This document shows positions 8,059 to 16,892 of a stretch of DNA of 27,504 nt, piece after piece. This stretch comes from CAYYGL01 sp964471235 (GTDB taxonomy: Bacteria > Calditrichota > Calditrichia > RBG-13-44-9 > J075): NCBI GenBank assembly GCA_964471235.1, contig CAYYGL010000051.1:1-27504 (forward strand), written 5' to 3'. Within the stretch, counting starts at the first letter, position 1. Every line of letters begins with the position of its first letter. The notes beneath the pieces were generated by a model. That model was not told the DNA's origin. It worked only from the letters and a program-made list of their open reading frames with translations, and did not search any database. Made by a program: the position numbers and the translations under genes.

Positions 8059-11000
8059 TCATCTTCGAATGAAAAGAATATCGTATATGTTGGGATTACC
8101 GCGTTCTTTTTCGCCGCCGCCGCCGTGCCAGGGGTCGGCTTCCTTATAAACATCCCGGAACTCCCCCACCGCCCCCGGGGTAGTTTCCTGCCAACCGCCG
8201 GTCAGAACCACCGCGTTCCGCAAAAATCTTTCCGATAAATATTTCAGCGGCACCGAAAATCTGATTTTTTTCTTTTTCACCGATCCCATGGGGCGATCTC
8301 CCGCTGCCGGGTGATACTCCGCAATAATTTTTCCCCGTGCATCGGTGATCCGATAACCATTCCCCACATAAATCACATAATTAAAGGCGTATTCATAAGG
8401 CACCGAAAAATTAGCGTTGCTCTCCAATCGATTGCTACGAATACGCACCAATTTTTCAAAACTCAATGTAATGGCGGTAAAGGTGTACTGGTAGCCCGGC
8501 AGGGCATTCCCATCCGGATTTACCAGGTTCTGGTAATCTATCTCCAGATACAGGTATTGATCATCCTTCCGAATTCGCACCCGCCGCAGGTCAAAAATAC
8601 CGGGTTGAAAAACCGAACTGAGCGGATAAGTATATCCACCTGCCGGCCCGTGATCATCTCCTTTGCTATCCTTGATATCAAATAGCAGGGGCGTTAACCT
8701 GCCGTGCTTCCGAAGGGCATCCGTCCCGGAAATAATTCCATAGAGCGGTTTCCGGAAGGTTTGGAGGGAAAAATCATAAGCCGGCTTTGCCAGCGGAACC
8801 GGCTGCTGCTCCCTCACCAGTGACTCCCTGACCTTCTCCCACACCTTACCATTTACCGTTACCAGGTTCTTTTTCCGAAACGGGCGAATCTCGATATGGA
8901 GTTTCTCTCCCCCCTTCCATGGCACATCAAAGGCAATCCATTTCCCATTGAAAGGAATACTGAGAGATAAAGTCAGGTCCGGGAGATGAGGATCACTTTG
9001 CATTTCCAGGCTGAATTTTTCAGGGGAGCTAAAATATTTCCCGCTAAGCAAGGCGTTTCCCAGGCGCGTTTTAAACGAAACAGAGGGAAAAACATCGATG
9101 AGCCGGGGAGCAAGCCGAATGATGTTGTCTTTCAGTTTGGGCTGAATTCCCATAACATCTTCATGCCAATTGCGGATAAATTCTGCCAGCGCCGGTGCAC
9201 TGGATAGCGCACCGGAGGCTTCCGGCGTTGCCGGCATTGCTTCCTCTGCACCGGACAGGGCAACCGGTTGTTCCCAAAAACCTGCCCTGCGCTGCTGTAT
9301 ACCCTCATGCCCGGACGGTTGTTTCTCCCAGGCATCCACCAATTGGGGTAAAGTTCCCGGTACCTCTCCTCCCAAAATTTCACCCACCGAATTGCGCAGC
9401 AGGGTCAAGGCGGCACCCGGTTGATAGTGCACCATCAACGATGTAACCGGACCGTTTAACCATTTCCACACCAACCCATTATGCAGGGAAGCATCCGGTA
9501 AATAATAATCAGAATAAAAGTGATAGGGATGGAAATGCGAATCTTCCTGGGAAAGGGTGGCGACACCCCAGGGATAAATAAGCTGGGGCTGCACTGCTGC
9601 CAACATCCGTTCAATTTGCCGGTTGCTTAATACGGGTGGGTTAGCAAGCGCAGCAGCCAGTAAACAATTGGGGCGCACCCGGAGATGAGCCCGGTTTCCC
9701 GGGGCAATAAAATCATACAAGCCGGGCGGGTCCGGATTCCAGAAAATTTGGGTAAAGTTCAACCGCAATCGTTCTTCCAGCAATTTCCAATCATCCGCCC
9801 AGTTCGGATACCCCAAAAATTCCGCCCACTCCCGGGAAATGCGCACCTGCTCAATCCACAATGCCTGAATCTCCACAGCCTTGTTGCCCCGGGGAGTTAC
9901 GGAACCATGAGAACCCACCCGGTCCATCCAGGTGGCATCATCCGCATGGGTTAAGAAACCGTACTCATCGAGGTGGTATTTTATCGCGCCATCCATGGCT
10001 TTTTTCAAGGTTGGAAATATTCGGCTAATGAACTCTGTGTCGCCGCTGTAACGAACGTATTGCTCACATGCCCGCACAAACCATGGGGTCACATCCGCTT
10101 CGTGGTAATCCGGGTTTCCATCAACAAGGGTATTGGGAATTTTCCCATAATCCGGGGAATTGATGTCCGTATTTTGAAGATTGGCAACGGCAAGCAGGAT
10201 ATTCCGGGCGGTCTCAAACTTACCGGTGCATAACAGGGCACCGGTGTAGGAAATAAAGGTATCCCTCCCGCGAAAGACATCTTTAGTTGGCAGCCCACTC
10301 CAGATGCCGCCGTCTTTGCCGGGGAGTATCAGGTCATCCAGGGAGAACAATGCCCGGGCATAAGCCCTGTCTATCGGTTCCTTCCCGGTATTCAGACGGC
10401 AGGATTTCAACACCTCCCGGTAACGGTGCCGCCGTTTTTCGACATACGCCAGGGGATGCTGACGATTTTTTTTGAGGAACTCGGATACCCCGGCAGGACG
10501 ATCAGTGAAAGCAATCAGGAGAAACACGCTGTCCATATCTTCCACCCGGAAAAGGAGGGTATTTTTCCGTAGAGTCATACCTACCTGCCTGGCAGCGGTT
10601 GTGGAATCCAACAAACTTGCGTCGGAAAAATTTCCCCGGAGCTGCACCCCGATTGCCGCTGTTTGCATCCCACCGGCGTCGAGCAGGGTGGTTGTGGCGC
10701 GATGCTGCGGCGCGTCCCATTGCCAGCTGACGTCTCTCAGCCAGTCATCCAACTGCACCGCAATATGAATGACACCCGGGGGCGTTGACTTCAGGGAGAG
10801 CAGCAAGGCACAAATCGAATCCGGAAAAAAAAGAGTCTCTTCCATCCCCGGGTAATCACGTCTCAAACGGTCCGGGAACAGTTGAATTCGACGGGCAGCG
10901 GCTCGATCCAGCATCTTTCCGTCCCGGTAGATGGCATAATCAATGAGATAGCGATGATGATGGATAAAATAGCCGCGGTCGGACTGATTGTTTTGTTGAT

Positions 11001-11172
11001 TGATTTCCCCAACCCAGTAGGCGTTGTTGTGATTCGAGAAAATGACCTGGCGGGCATTTCGGGGAGATACCTCAATCCCAAAAGAATCCAGTGAAGTCAC
11101 AAATGGTTGGGCATGAATAAACAAATTCAGATAAATAACCAGTACCCATATCATAAAACAGGAGTGCTTCAT
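8059..11172 (-). CDS. Secreted glycogen-debranching-type glycosidase with glucodextranase C-terminal domain
   Basis: A 1037-residue exported protein. Residues 1-21 form a signal peptide ending in HA before QPF. About 25-255 resembles the N-terminal beta-sandwich of debranching/amylo-alpha-1,6-glucosidase proteins. About 262-680 is an (alpha/alpha)6-barrel like GDE_C (GH133/GH15 clan): RGRDTFIS (301-308), GKIPN (343-347), DVTPWF (360-365), ADDATWMD (410-417), RPNCLLAA (500-507), YPWGVATLS (533-541) and SLHNGLVWKW (562-571). About 617-652 is a low-complexity insertion inside this domain. The C-terminal third (about 800-1037) matches the glucodextranase C-terminal fold, with GDDHGPAGGYTYP (838-850) and PGIFDLRRV. 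The likely role is cutting alpha-1,6 or alpha-1,4 glucan outside the cytoplasm; the exact substrate is open. It follows gcvT by 94 nt. The start has GGAGAGG about 9 nt upstream. Confidence 0.85.
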   Translation of the reverse strand: MKHSCFMIWVLVIYLNLFIHAQPFVTSLDSFGIEVSPRNARQVIFSNHNNAYWVGEINQQNNQSDRGYFIHHHRYLIDYAIYRDGKMLDRAAARRIQLFPDRLRRDYPGMEETLFFPDSICALLLSLKSTPPGVIHIAVQLDDWLRDVSWQWDAPQHRATTTLLDAGGMQTAAIGVQLRGNFSDASLLDSTTAARQVGMTLRKNTLLFRVEDMDSVFLLIAFTDRPAGVSEFLKKNRQHPLAYVEKRRHRYREVLKSCRLNTGKEPIDRAYARALFSLDDLILPGKDGGIWSGLPTKDVFRGRDTFISYTGALLCTGKFETARNILLAVANLQNTDINSPDYGKIPNTLVDGNPDYHEADVTPWFVRACEQYVRYSGDTEFISRIFPTLKKAMDGAIKYHLDEYGFLTHADDATWMDRVGSHGSVTPRGNKAVEIQALWIEQVRISREWAEFLGYPNWADDWKLLEERLRLNFTQIFWNPDPPGLYDFIAPGNRAHLRVRPNCLLAAALANPPVLSNRQIERMLAAVQPQLIYPWGVATLSQEDSHFHPYHFYSDYYLPDASLHNGLVWKWLNGPVTSLMVHYQPGAALTLLRNSVGEILGGEVPGTLPQLVDAWEKQPSGHEGIQQRRAGFWEQPVALSGAEEAMPATPEASGALSSAPALAEFIRNWHEDVMGIQPKLKDNIIRLAPRLIDVFPSVSFKTRLGNALLSGKYFSSPEKFSLEMQSDPHLPDLTLSLSIPFNGKWIAFDVPWKGGEKLHIEIRPFRKKNLVTVNGKVWEKVRESLVREQQPVPLAKPAYDFSLQTFRKPLYGIISGTDALRKHGRLTPLLFDIKDSKGDDHGPAGGYTYPLSSVFQPGIFDLRRVRIRKDDQYLYLEIDYQNLVNPDGNALPGYQYTFTAITLSFEKLVRIRSNRLESNANFSVPYEYAFNYVIYVGNGYRITDARGKIIAEYHPAAGDRPMGSVKKKKIRFSVPLKYLSERFLRNAVVLTGGWQETTPGAVGEFRDVYKEADPWHGGGGEKERGNPNIYDILFIRR

Positions 11173-11266
11173 CCGCCTACCCTCTCCGTACGGTTAGCTT
11201 CCAATTCAATTGCCCGATTCAATAAAAAATCCGTATCCAGTGCATCCCTGCTTTTTGATATCCTGC

Positions 11267-12343
11267 TTAAACAAAGGGTGTTTTGACAATCGTTGCCGTT
11301 TCTTTTCTGCCCCTGGCTTCTATATCGACGGTTTCACCGACAACTGCAATCTCTTTCTGGATATATGCCAATCCGATATTTTTTTCCAGAATTGGAGAGA
11401 ATGTGCCGCTGGTGACCGTGCCGACTGCTTCGCCATTCTTGGTAACGCGGTAACCATGACGGGGTATCATCCGTCCTTCCACAATGAAACCGACCAGTTT
11501 TCTACGAATACCTTCTTCCTTAATTTTTACCAGGGCATCCCTGCCGACAAAATCACCTTTATCCAATTTGGTAATCCAACCCAGCCCGGCTTCAAAGGGG
11601 TTGGTGGTTTCATCAATATCATTTCCATACAGGCAGTATTTTTTTTCCAGACGCAGCGAATCCCGGGCGCCCAGCCCTATCGGGGCAATGTCAAATTCTT
11701 TTCCGGCTTCAAATACCGCATTCCACACCGCTTCGGAATGTTTCCGGTCAAAGTACAGTTCAAAACCCGGCTCGCCGGTGTAGCCGGTGCGGGAAATTGT
11801 CATGGGCACCCCGGCTAACTCCCCTTCTGTGAACCAGTAAAATTTTATTTGGGATAAATCCACCGGGGTTAGCTTTTGCAAAGTGGGTTCGGCTTTCTTT
11901 CCCTGCACGGCTAACTGGGTGATGGAATCGCTGATGTTCTCAATCTCCACCCCTGGTATCCGATGTTCTAAAATCCACTGGAAATCCTTCTCTGTATTAG
12001 CAGCGTTTACCACCAACAGATAGTGATCCCCAAAATGATAGACAATCAGGTCATCTACAATGCCGCCGTCATCATAGCACATTGCCGAATATTGCGCCTG
12101 GTTTACCTGAATCTTTGCCGCATCGTTGATGGTGATGTAATTCACCATTTTCAGGGCGTTTTCGCCCCGAATGACAATTTCTCCCATGTGGGAGACATCG
12201 AATACGCCCACCGTGGTGCGCACCCGCTTATGTTCTTCCAGCATACTGGCGTATTGAATGGGCATTTTAAACCCGGCAAAATCTACCATTTTAGCACCCA
12301 GCCGCACGTGGATATCATAAAGGGCGGTTTTTTTTGCTTCCAT
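11267..12343 (-). CDS. gcvT: Aminomethyltransferase, glycine cleavage system T protein
   Basis: T protein of the cytosolic glycine cleavage system: it moves the methylene group from the aminomethyl-lipoyl H protein to tetrahydrofolate, releasing ammonia. The 358 residues are a normal length and collinear with bacterial GcvT: DFAGFKMPIQY near the N-terminus, FDVSHMGE, the folate-binding segment with the conserved Asp in GGIVDDLIVY, SRTGYTGEPGFE, GLGARDSLRLE and the C-terminal barrel with GTVTSGTFSP. The start is the ATG at 12343, with AAGGAGAT 6 nt upstream, rather than the upstream in-frame start at 12403. No gcvH, gcvP or lipoylation gene is in the window, so gcvT stands alone here. A likely promoter and a foldable leader lie upstream (12380-12499). 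Confidence 0.97.
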   Translation of the reverse strand: MEAKKTALYDIHVRLGAKMVDFAGFKMPIQYASMLEEHKRVRTTVGVFDVSHMGEIVIRGENALKMVNYITINDAAKIQVNQAQYSAMCYDDGGIVDDLIVYHFGDHYLLVVNAANTEKDFQWILEHRIPGVEIENISDSITQLAVQGKKAEPTLQKLTPVDLSQIKFYWFTEGELAGVPMTISRTGYTGEPGFELYFDRKHSEAVWNAVFEAGKEFDIAPIGLGARDSLRLEKKYCLYGNDIDETTNPFEAGLGWITKLDKGDFVGRDALVKIKEEGIRRKLVGFIVEGRMIPRHGYRVTKNGEAVGTVTSGTFSPILEKNIGLAYIQKEIAVVGETVDIEARGRKETATIVKTPFV

Positions 12344-12379
12344 CTTTATATCTCCTTTGCGTGATAAGTTATGAATCAC

Positions 12380-12430
12380 CCGGGGTGAGGGGTTACCCAT
12401 CAAGGTGTCAGGGTACTCTATCTGCCCCGG
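12380..12430 (-). promoter_or_regulatory. Foldable 5' leader of gcvT
   Basis: Within the predicted leader, CCGGGG (12380-12385) can pair with CCCCGG (12425-12430), and inside it TACCC (12394-12398) with GGGTA (12411-12415). This gives a two-tier hairpin about 40 nt before the Shine-Dalgarno sequence. I do not recognise a glycine riboswitch core, so function is inferred only from position. Confidence 0.35.
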
Positions 12431-12469
12431 CGCAATAGAGCGATTGACATTTCCTTCAGTCGCCTAAAA

Positions 12470-12499
12470 ATAATAGCGATGAGTGGTAAACAAACGCAA
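12470..12499 (-). promoter_or_regulatory. Probable promoter of gcvT
   Basis: On the minus strand TTGCGT (12499 to 12494) is followed after 18 nt by TATTAT (12475 to 12470). Both hexamers are good partial matches to sigma70 consensus, and the site is about 125 nt upstream of the gcvT start in the otherwise gene-free stretch 12344-12797. Confidence 0.45.
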
Positions 12500-12566
12500 T
12501 AGAAAAAAATCAAATGGACGGGGAAGGGTTGGTTTGTCCGCATGCCGGACCGTTCTCCTGTAACAG

Positions 12567-12610
12567 AAAAAAAAAGACCCCTTGAGCTCACCGCTGGCTC
12601 AAAGGGTCTT
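12567..12610 (-). terminator. Rho-independent terminator downstream of the M28 peptidase gene
   Basis: A 14-nt inverted repeat with one mismatch (12574-12587 with 12597-12610) encloses a 9-nt loop. On the minus strand it runs into a tract of at least eight T (complement of the A-run 12567-12575). It lies about 190 nt beyond the peptidase stop; no other minus-strand gene lies between. Confidence 0.85.
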
Positions 12611-12797
12611 GTCATTGGAGGAGGCCTATGTGGGAGGAAGCTAAGTTCTAATCCCGCTTATTATCATCGTTTATCAATTTTCAAACTTTAGAAAAAAAAT
12701 TTGGATAAATCGAATGATATGATTCAGCAAGAACAGAGCCACCTGGATAAGACCGGGTGGGGTTCTGATTTCCACGCCCAAAAGCGGCGCTCCTCCT
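12611..12797. other. Intergenic stretch between M28 peptidase and its terminator
   Basis: Together with 12344-12610 this makes a gene-free gap of about 450 nt. Besides the promoter, leader and terminator listed separately, it contains a plus-strand purine-rich patch GGAGGAGGCC just before a 7-codon ATG frame (12628-12651) that ends in TAA. I see no longer gene on either strand. Confidence 0.5.
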
Positions 12798-14345
12798 CTA
12801 TTCTTTCTCAGGAAGCGGTTTGCGGGGAATTTTCTCATCCCGCATGGCAGTTTGGTAAACAATTGCAGCCACAATTACCGATGCCTGCATCAAATCCCCG
12901 GGGGAAACATGGTCGTAGGTATCCATGTTGGTATGCCAGGTGCGGGTAAAATACTCCAGGGGGTCCTGGATGAACTGAAAGCCGGGCAGCCCGAGGCGAT
13001 CGAAGGAAAGATGGTCGGTGCCACTGGTATTGCGGATGGTGACAGTGGTGGCTCCCATATCATGAAACGGTTGAAAGAAAGCTTCGAAGATTGGCCGACA
13101 GGCATCATTGCCCTGCAAATAGATGCCCCGGATTTTGCCGCTGCCGTTATCCAGGTTGTAATAAGCGGAAAGACGGTTATGATCCGGTTTCAGCTCCATG
13201 GTTTCCGGGTCACCGAAATGCTGTTTCACATATCCCCGGGAGCCTAACAAGCCCTGCTCTTCGCCGCTCCACAGGGCAAGGCGAATGGTGCGCCGGGGAT
13301 GCACATCGATAGCTTTCAGGATGCGGACCGCTTCCATCATCACCGCGCTGCCGGCAGCATTATCGGTGGCGCCGGTGCCGCTATGCCAGGAATCAATATG
13401 GGCGCCTAACATCACCAATTCCTTCTTCAGGCGGCGGTCGCTGCCCGGAATTTCGGCAATCACATTATATCCCAGGGAATCGTCATCAAAAAATTGATTC
13501 TGGATATTGACCGAGAGTTCCACATCTTTCCATTTCTCCAGCAACCGGGCAATGCGGTTGTAATGTTCCGGTGCGACGACCAGCGTCGGCAAAGCCGGGC
13601 GATCCGAGGCACGCTTCCGGGAGCCACCGCTCATCACTCGTAGCGTGCCGTCCGGGATGCTGCCGGCTTCCAGCACAACTCCGACATTCTCCTTTGCCAG
13701 AAACTCCGCCATCCGGCGTTGTTTGCGGCGGCGCTCCATCCAGCGTTTCCGACGATCCGCCCAGGGGGATTTTCCCCCGGGTTCCGGGGCTTCGGCTATT
13801 TCGGCTAATTTTTCCTCATCGTAACGACTCCCATCCGCCTCAAAACGAAGCTCTACCGGTTCCGGTTTCCCCAGCATAACGATGGCTCCATCCAACTTAC
13901 CGGTATATTGCTCAAAGTTCTCTTCCGTCATATCCAAATCCAATAAAACCGGTTTCCCCCTCACTTCCCCATCGGTGCCGGGTGTCCAGGCTTTGGGATA
14001 GGCAATTAAGTTCATATAAACCGGAGAGAGCATGTCAGCGGAAAAGCGTTCCACCGCCCATCCCCTGCCAAATACCCCCCAGGATTCCAGATGCGGGTTG
14101 GATAATCCCCACGCTTTCAATTGTTCCACGCACCATTGTTCAGCTTTCTGTAAATTGGGCGAACCGGTCAACCGGGGTCCGTAAACATCGGTTAAGTAAC
14201 TCAGGGTCTCCATCACCCGGGAATTTTTAAGCCCTTCCTGTTTAATCCGGGTGATCACCCCTAAATCCACCCGTTCCTGTGAAAACAGAGCCAGGGAAAG
14301 ACCAATAACGTATGCTACCAACAATATCCGAATACGAGAAATCAT
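12798..14345 (-). CDS. Secreted M28-family zinc metallopeptidase
   Basis: Probable extracytoplasmic aminopeptidase or carboxypeptidase with two zinc ions. The 515 residues begin with a signal peptide (hydrophobic LLVAYVIGLSLALF after basic residues). A PA-like insertion domain lies between about 110 and 280 and includes a highly charged Arg/Lys/Glu stretch at 192-213. The peptidase core follows, with the expected metal-binding set: H316 (GAHIDSW), D328 (GATDNAAG), E362 as catalytic base and E363 as ligand (SGEEQG), D399 (NLDNGSG) and H471 (WHTNMDTYDHV). The start is strongly supported by AGGAGG 4 nt before the ATG. It is transcribed away from menG and ends at its own terminator. The substrate cannot be read from the sequence. 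Confidence 0.93.
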   Translation of the reverse strand: MISRIRILLVAYVIGLSLALFSQERVDLGVITRIKQEGLKNSRVMETLSYLTDVYGPRLTGSPNLQKAEQWCVEQLKAWGLSNPHLESWGVFGRGWAVERFSADMLSPVYMNLIAYPKAWTPGTDGEVRGKPVLLDLDMTEENFEQYTGKLDGAIVMLGKPEPVELRFEADGSRYDEEKLAEIAEAPEPGGKSPWADRRKRWMERRRKQRRMAEFLAKENVGVVLEAGSIPDGTLRVMSGGSRKRASDRPALPTLVVAPEHYNRIARLLEKWKDVELSVNIQNQFFDDDSLGYNVIAEIPGSDRRLKKELVMLGAHIDSWHSGTGATDNAAGSAVMMEAVRILKAIDVHPRRTIRLALWSGEEQGLLGSRGYVKQHFGDPETMELKPDHNRLSAYYNLDNGSGKIRGIYLQGNDACRPIFEAFFQPFHDMGATTVTIRNTSGTDHLSFDRLGLPGFQFIQDPLEYFTRTWHTNMDTYDHVSPGDLMQASVIVAAIVYQTAMRDEKIPRKPLPEKE

Positions 14346-14662
14346 TATTCCTCCTGAAAGTTACATGTTAATGATTCATTCCAACCGTTAAATTCACATG
14401 AGAAAGCGAAGATACCAATATACACAAGACTCAAAAAAAAACCACTGTAAAAAATGGCGGCAGGGTGATTCTGAGCAAGGGGAGGAATTGAACGGGGTAA
14501 ACCGTCAGCACAGGGGTTATGAAAAACATGCCGCGGTGATTTTCGGAATTCCCTTCCAGCCGGATAAATAAGGGAAACTGTTGCCCCGGTGAGGATATTT
14601 CTCTAAATTGTCGCCCCGAAGAACGGGTCGAAGAATTGTGCAGAAAAAACGAAATGTGAAGA
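14346..14662. other. Divergent intergenic region between M28 peptidase and menG
   Basis: This 317-nt stretch must hold the start signals for both the minus-strand peptidase and plus-strand menG. I could not find hexamer pairs good enough to name a promoter. A 27-codon TTG frame behind GGGGAGGAA (14488-14571, plus strand) is present but has no other support. Confidence 0.45.
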
Positions 14663-15406
14663 ATGAAAATTTCCCCTGATGTTCCCAAAGAAGCGACCGC
14701 TCAACCTTCCCGGGCATCCGTCTGGAAAATGTTTGATCGCATTGCCCACCGGTACGATTTATTAAACCGACTGCTGTCATTCGGGCAGGATGTGATCTGG
14801 CGGAAAAAAGTGGCTCGTCATCTTCCCCAATCTCCCGATTTACACATTCTGGATGTGGCTACCGGCACGGGTGATTTGCTGATTTCCCTGTACCGGGAAT
14901 CTCCCCGGGTAACCTCGGGCGTTGGGATAGATATGGCGGAGAAGATGCTGGCGATTGGAGAAGAAAAGTTGGCCCGGCGAAAATTAGACAGCTCTCTCGC
15001 CCTCCAGAAAGGAGACGCCATGAACATCCCTTTTACCGATAAAACGTTTGACGCCGCTTCGATTGCTTTTGGCATCCGGAATGTGGAAGATGTGGAGAGA
15101 GCCCTTCGGGAAATGTACCGGGTCCTAAAACCGGGCGGCAGGGCCCTGATATTGGAATTTTCTCTCCCCGGAAACCGGGTGATTCGCCGGTTATATCTCT
15201 TTTATTTTCGCCATCTTCTACCCCGCATTGGCGGCATCATTTCCGGTGACAGCTATGCATACCGGTATCTAAACCAAACCGTGGAAACATTTCCGTATGG
15301 GGAAGATTTTTGCCACCTGATGCGCAAAGCAGGCTTTCGGGAGGTTCACTACCAACCGTTAACCCTGGGAATCGCCACCATTTACAGGGGGGACCGAGTT
15401 GAGTGA
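14663..15406 (+). CDS. menG: Demethylmenaquinone methyltransferase (MenG/UbiE family)
   Basis: SAM-dependent C-methyltransferase for the last step of menaquinone synthesis (2-demethylmenaquinol to menaquinol), acting at the cytoplasmic membrane. The 247 residues are of family length. The UbiE signature YDLLNRLLSFGQDVIWRK (31-48), the SAM motif DVATGTG (64-70), GDAMNIPF and the second signature GIRNVEDVERALREMYRVLKPGG are all clear. Because menF follows with an 8-nt overlap and no ubiquinone genes are seen, menaquinone rather than ubiquinone is the likely product. The ATG has only a weak GTGAAGA upstream. Confidence 0.94.
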   Translation: MKISPDVPKEATAQPSRASVWKMFDRIAHRYDLLNRLLSFGQDVIWRKKVARHLPQSPDLHILDVATGTGDLLISLYRESPRVTSGVGIDMAEKMLAIGEEKLARRKLDSSLALQKGDAMNIPFTDKTFDAASIAFGIRNVEDVERALREMYRVLKPGGRALILEFSLPGNRVIRRLYLFYFRHLLPRIGGIISGDSYAYRYLNQTVETFPYGEDFCHLMRKAGFREVHYQPLTLGIATIYRGDRVE

Positions 15407-16811
15407 TAAACCCCGGACAATCTCCCTCCATGAACGTAAAGAAGTATTTGACCCCGCAGAAATAAAAACGGTATTAACCGAGCGAATCAGGGAATTTATT
15501 CCACCCCCGGGGAGCGATTCCCATCAACCGGTCTGGCTGCACTGGCGGTTTCCCCTGCGCCACCTTGACCCGCTTTCCTGGTTAAGCATCCAGAATCATC
15601 CCACCCGGATATACTGGAAAAACCGCCGGGGAGACTTTGAAACCGCCGGAGTAGGTAACGCATTCCACGTTCACAGTTTATACCCGGTCGATTTCAACCT
15701 GCTTTTTGCCCGGATGCGCAGAATGATTGCCGATCAGCCGGATATCCGAGTATTCGGCGGCTTTTCCTTTTTTAACCGAACTGGTAAAAGTTCTCTCTGG
15801 TATCCGTTTGGCAACTACCGGTTCTGGATACCCCGGTTTGAAGTACAGCGTCACCACAATCAAACTTTTTTTGTGATGACAGCCCGGCTCCATTCCCGGG
15901 ATGCCTGGCAAGAGCTTCAAACCTTCCTGTTGTCTTCTCTTCAGGAACTGCAATTTGACATCTCCCCTGCCCTGCCGAATCTGCCTCCGTTGGAAATTCG
16001 GAAAGATTTTCCCGATTACCGGGGATGGTCCGCTATGATGGCAAATGCACTGGAGTTTATAGCCGCCGGTAAGATGAGCAAGATTGTGCTGGCACGAAAA
16101 AGTGAATTCCACTTCCGGGAAACGATTGATGCCCTGTCCTTGTTAGAACAAGTTCATTCCCCATCCGGGCATCAATATGAGTTTTATTTTCAGCCACGTA
16201 AATCCCATGCATTCTGGGGGGTTAGCCCGGAGAGACTGTATCGCCGGCAAGGGTCTCAGCTATGGAGCGAGGCGATTGCCGGAACCCGCCCCCGGGGAAC
16301 CACCAACCGAGATGATCTCCTGCTTGAAAATGAGTTGCGTAGCAACGAAAAAGAGCTTCGGGAACACCGCCGGGTGATGGCGCACCTGAGAAGGGTCTTT
16401 CAGCAACTGTGCAATCATATCAGCGAATCACCGGAAATCTCTGTTTTGAAATTGAAGCATTTGCAACATCTTTACTGGCAGATCGAAGGAACGTTGTTTC
16501 CGAACGGGGATGATGCCAGGATCATGCGCCACCTTCATCCCACGCCCGCGGTGGGTGGTACGCCGGCGCAACATGCACTTCCCCTGATTCGTGAACTGGA
16601 ACCGTTTGAGCGGGGATGGTATGCTGCCCCGGTGGGATGGATTAGCACCGAGGCTGCGGAATTTGCCGTGGCTATCCGATCGGCGCTGGTTCACAAAAAT
16701 ACTGTTCATGTTTATGCCGGTGCCGGAATTGTCTCCGGTTCCACCCCGCAACAGGAATGGGAAGAAATCGAAAACAAAATCACACCGGTTCGCCGGCTAC
16801 TCCAGGGATGA
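15399..16811 (+). CDS. menF: Isochorismate synthase (menaquinone pathway)
   Basis: Converts chorismate to isochorismate, the first committed step toward menaquinone; cytosolic and Mg-dependent. The 470 residues contain a variable N-terminal half and the chorismate-binding C-terminal half: KIVLAR with K228 (equivalent by motif to the general-base Lys of E. coli MenF), SEAIAGTRPRG with E291 (equivalent to its acidic Glu), ELRSNEKEL, HPTPAVGGTP, EPFERGWYAAPVGW and GAGIVSGSTPQQEWEEIENK. It starts with TTG 8 nt before the menG stop, behind a run of G (AGGGGGG), so it is probably translationally coupled. A salicylate-type or anthranilate synthase is less likely because of the men partner. menD, menH, menC and others are not next to it. 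Confidence 0.93.
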   Translation: MSDKPRTISLHERKEVFDPAEIKTVLTERIREFIPPPGSDSHQPVWLHWRFPLRHLDPLSWLSIQNHPTRIYWKNRRGDFETAGVGNAFHVHSLYPVDFNLLFARMRRMIADQPDIRVFGGFSFFNRTGKSSLWYPFGNYRFWIPRFEVQRHHNQTFFVMTARLHSRDAWQELQTFLLSSLQELQFDISPALPNLPPLEIRKDFPDYRGWSAMMANALEFIAAGKMSKIVLARKSEFHFRETIDALSLLEQVHSPSGHQYEFYFQPRKSHAFWGVSPERLYRRQGSQLWSEAIAGTRPRGTTNRDDLLLENELRSNEKELREHRRVMAHLRRVFQQLCNHISESPEISVLKLKHLQHLYWQIEGTLFPNGDDARIMRHLHPTPAVGGTPAQHALPLIRELEPFERGWYAAPVGWISTEAAEFAVAIRSALVHKNTVHVYAGAGIVSGSTPQQEWEEIENKITPVRRLLQG

Positions 16812-16892
16812 TGAATTCCGAAAATCTCCTGTTCCCGGGCACTCAATCCGGAATCGGGTGGATTTCCCCTAACAAACACTCAGGAAACCTCC

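Noticed and set aside
12344..12460. Glycine riboswitch upstream of gcvT
   Set aside because: The leader can fold, but the conserved glycine aptamer core was not found by eye. It is listed only as a foldable leader.
14488..14571. 27-codon TTG frame behind GGGGAGGAA upstream of menG
   Set aside because: Only the Shine-Dalgarno match supports it; no homology or coding signal can be claimed.
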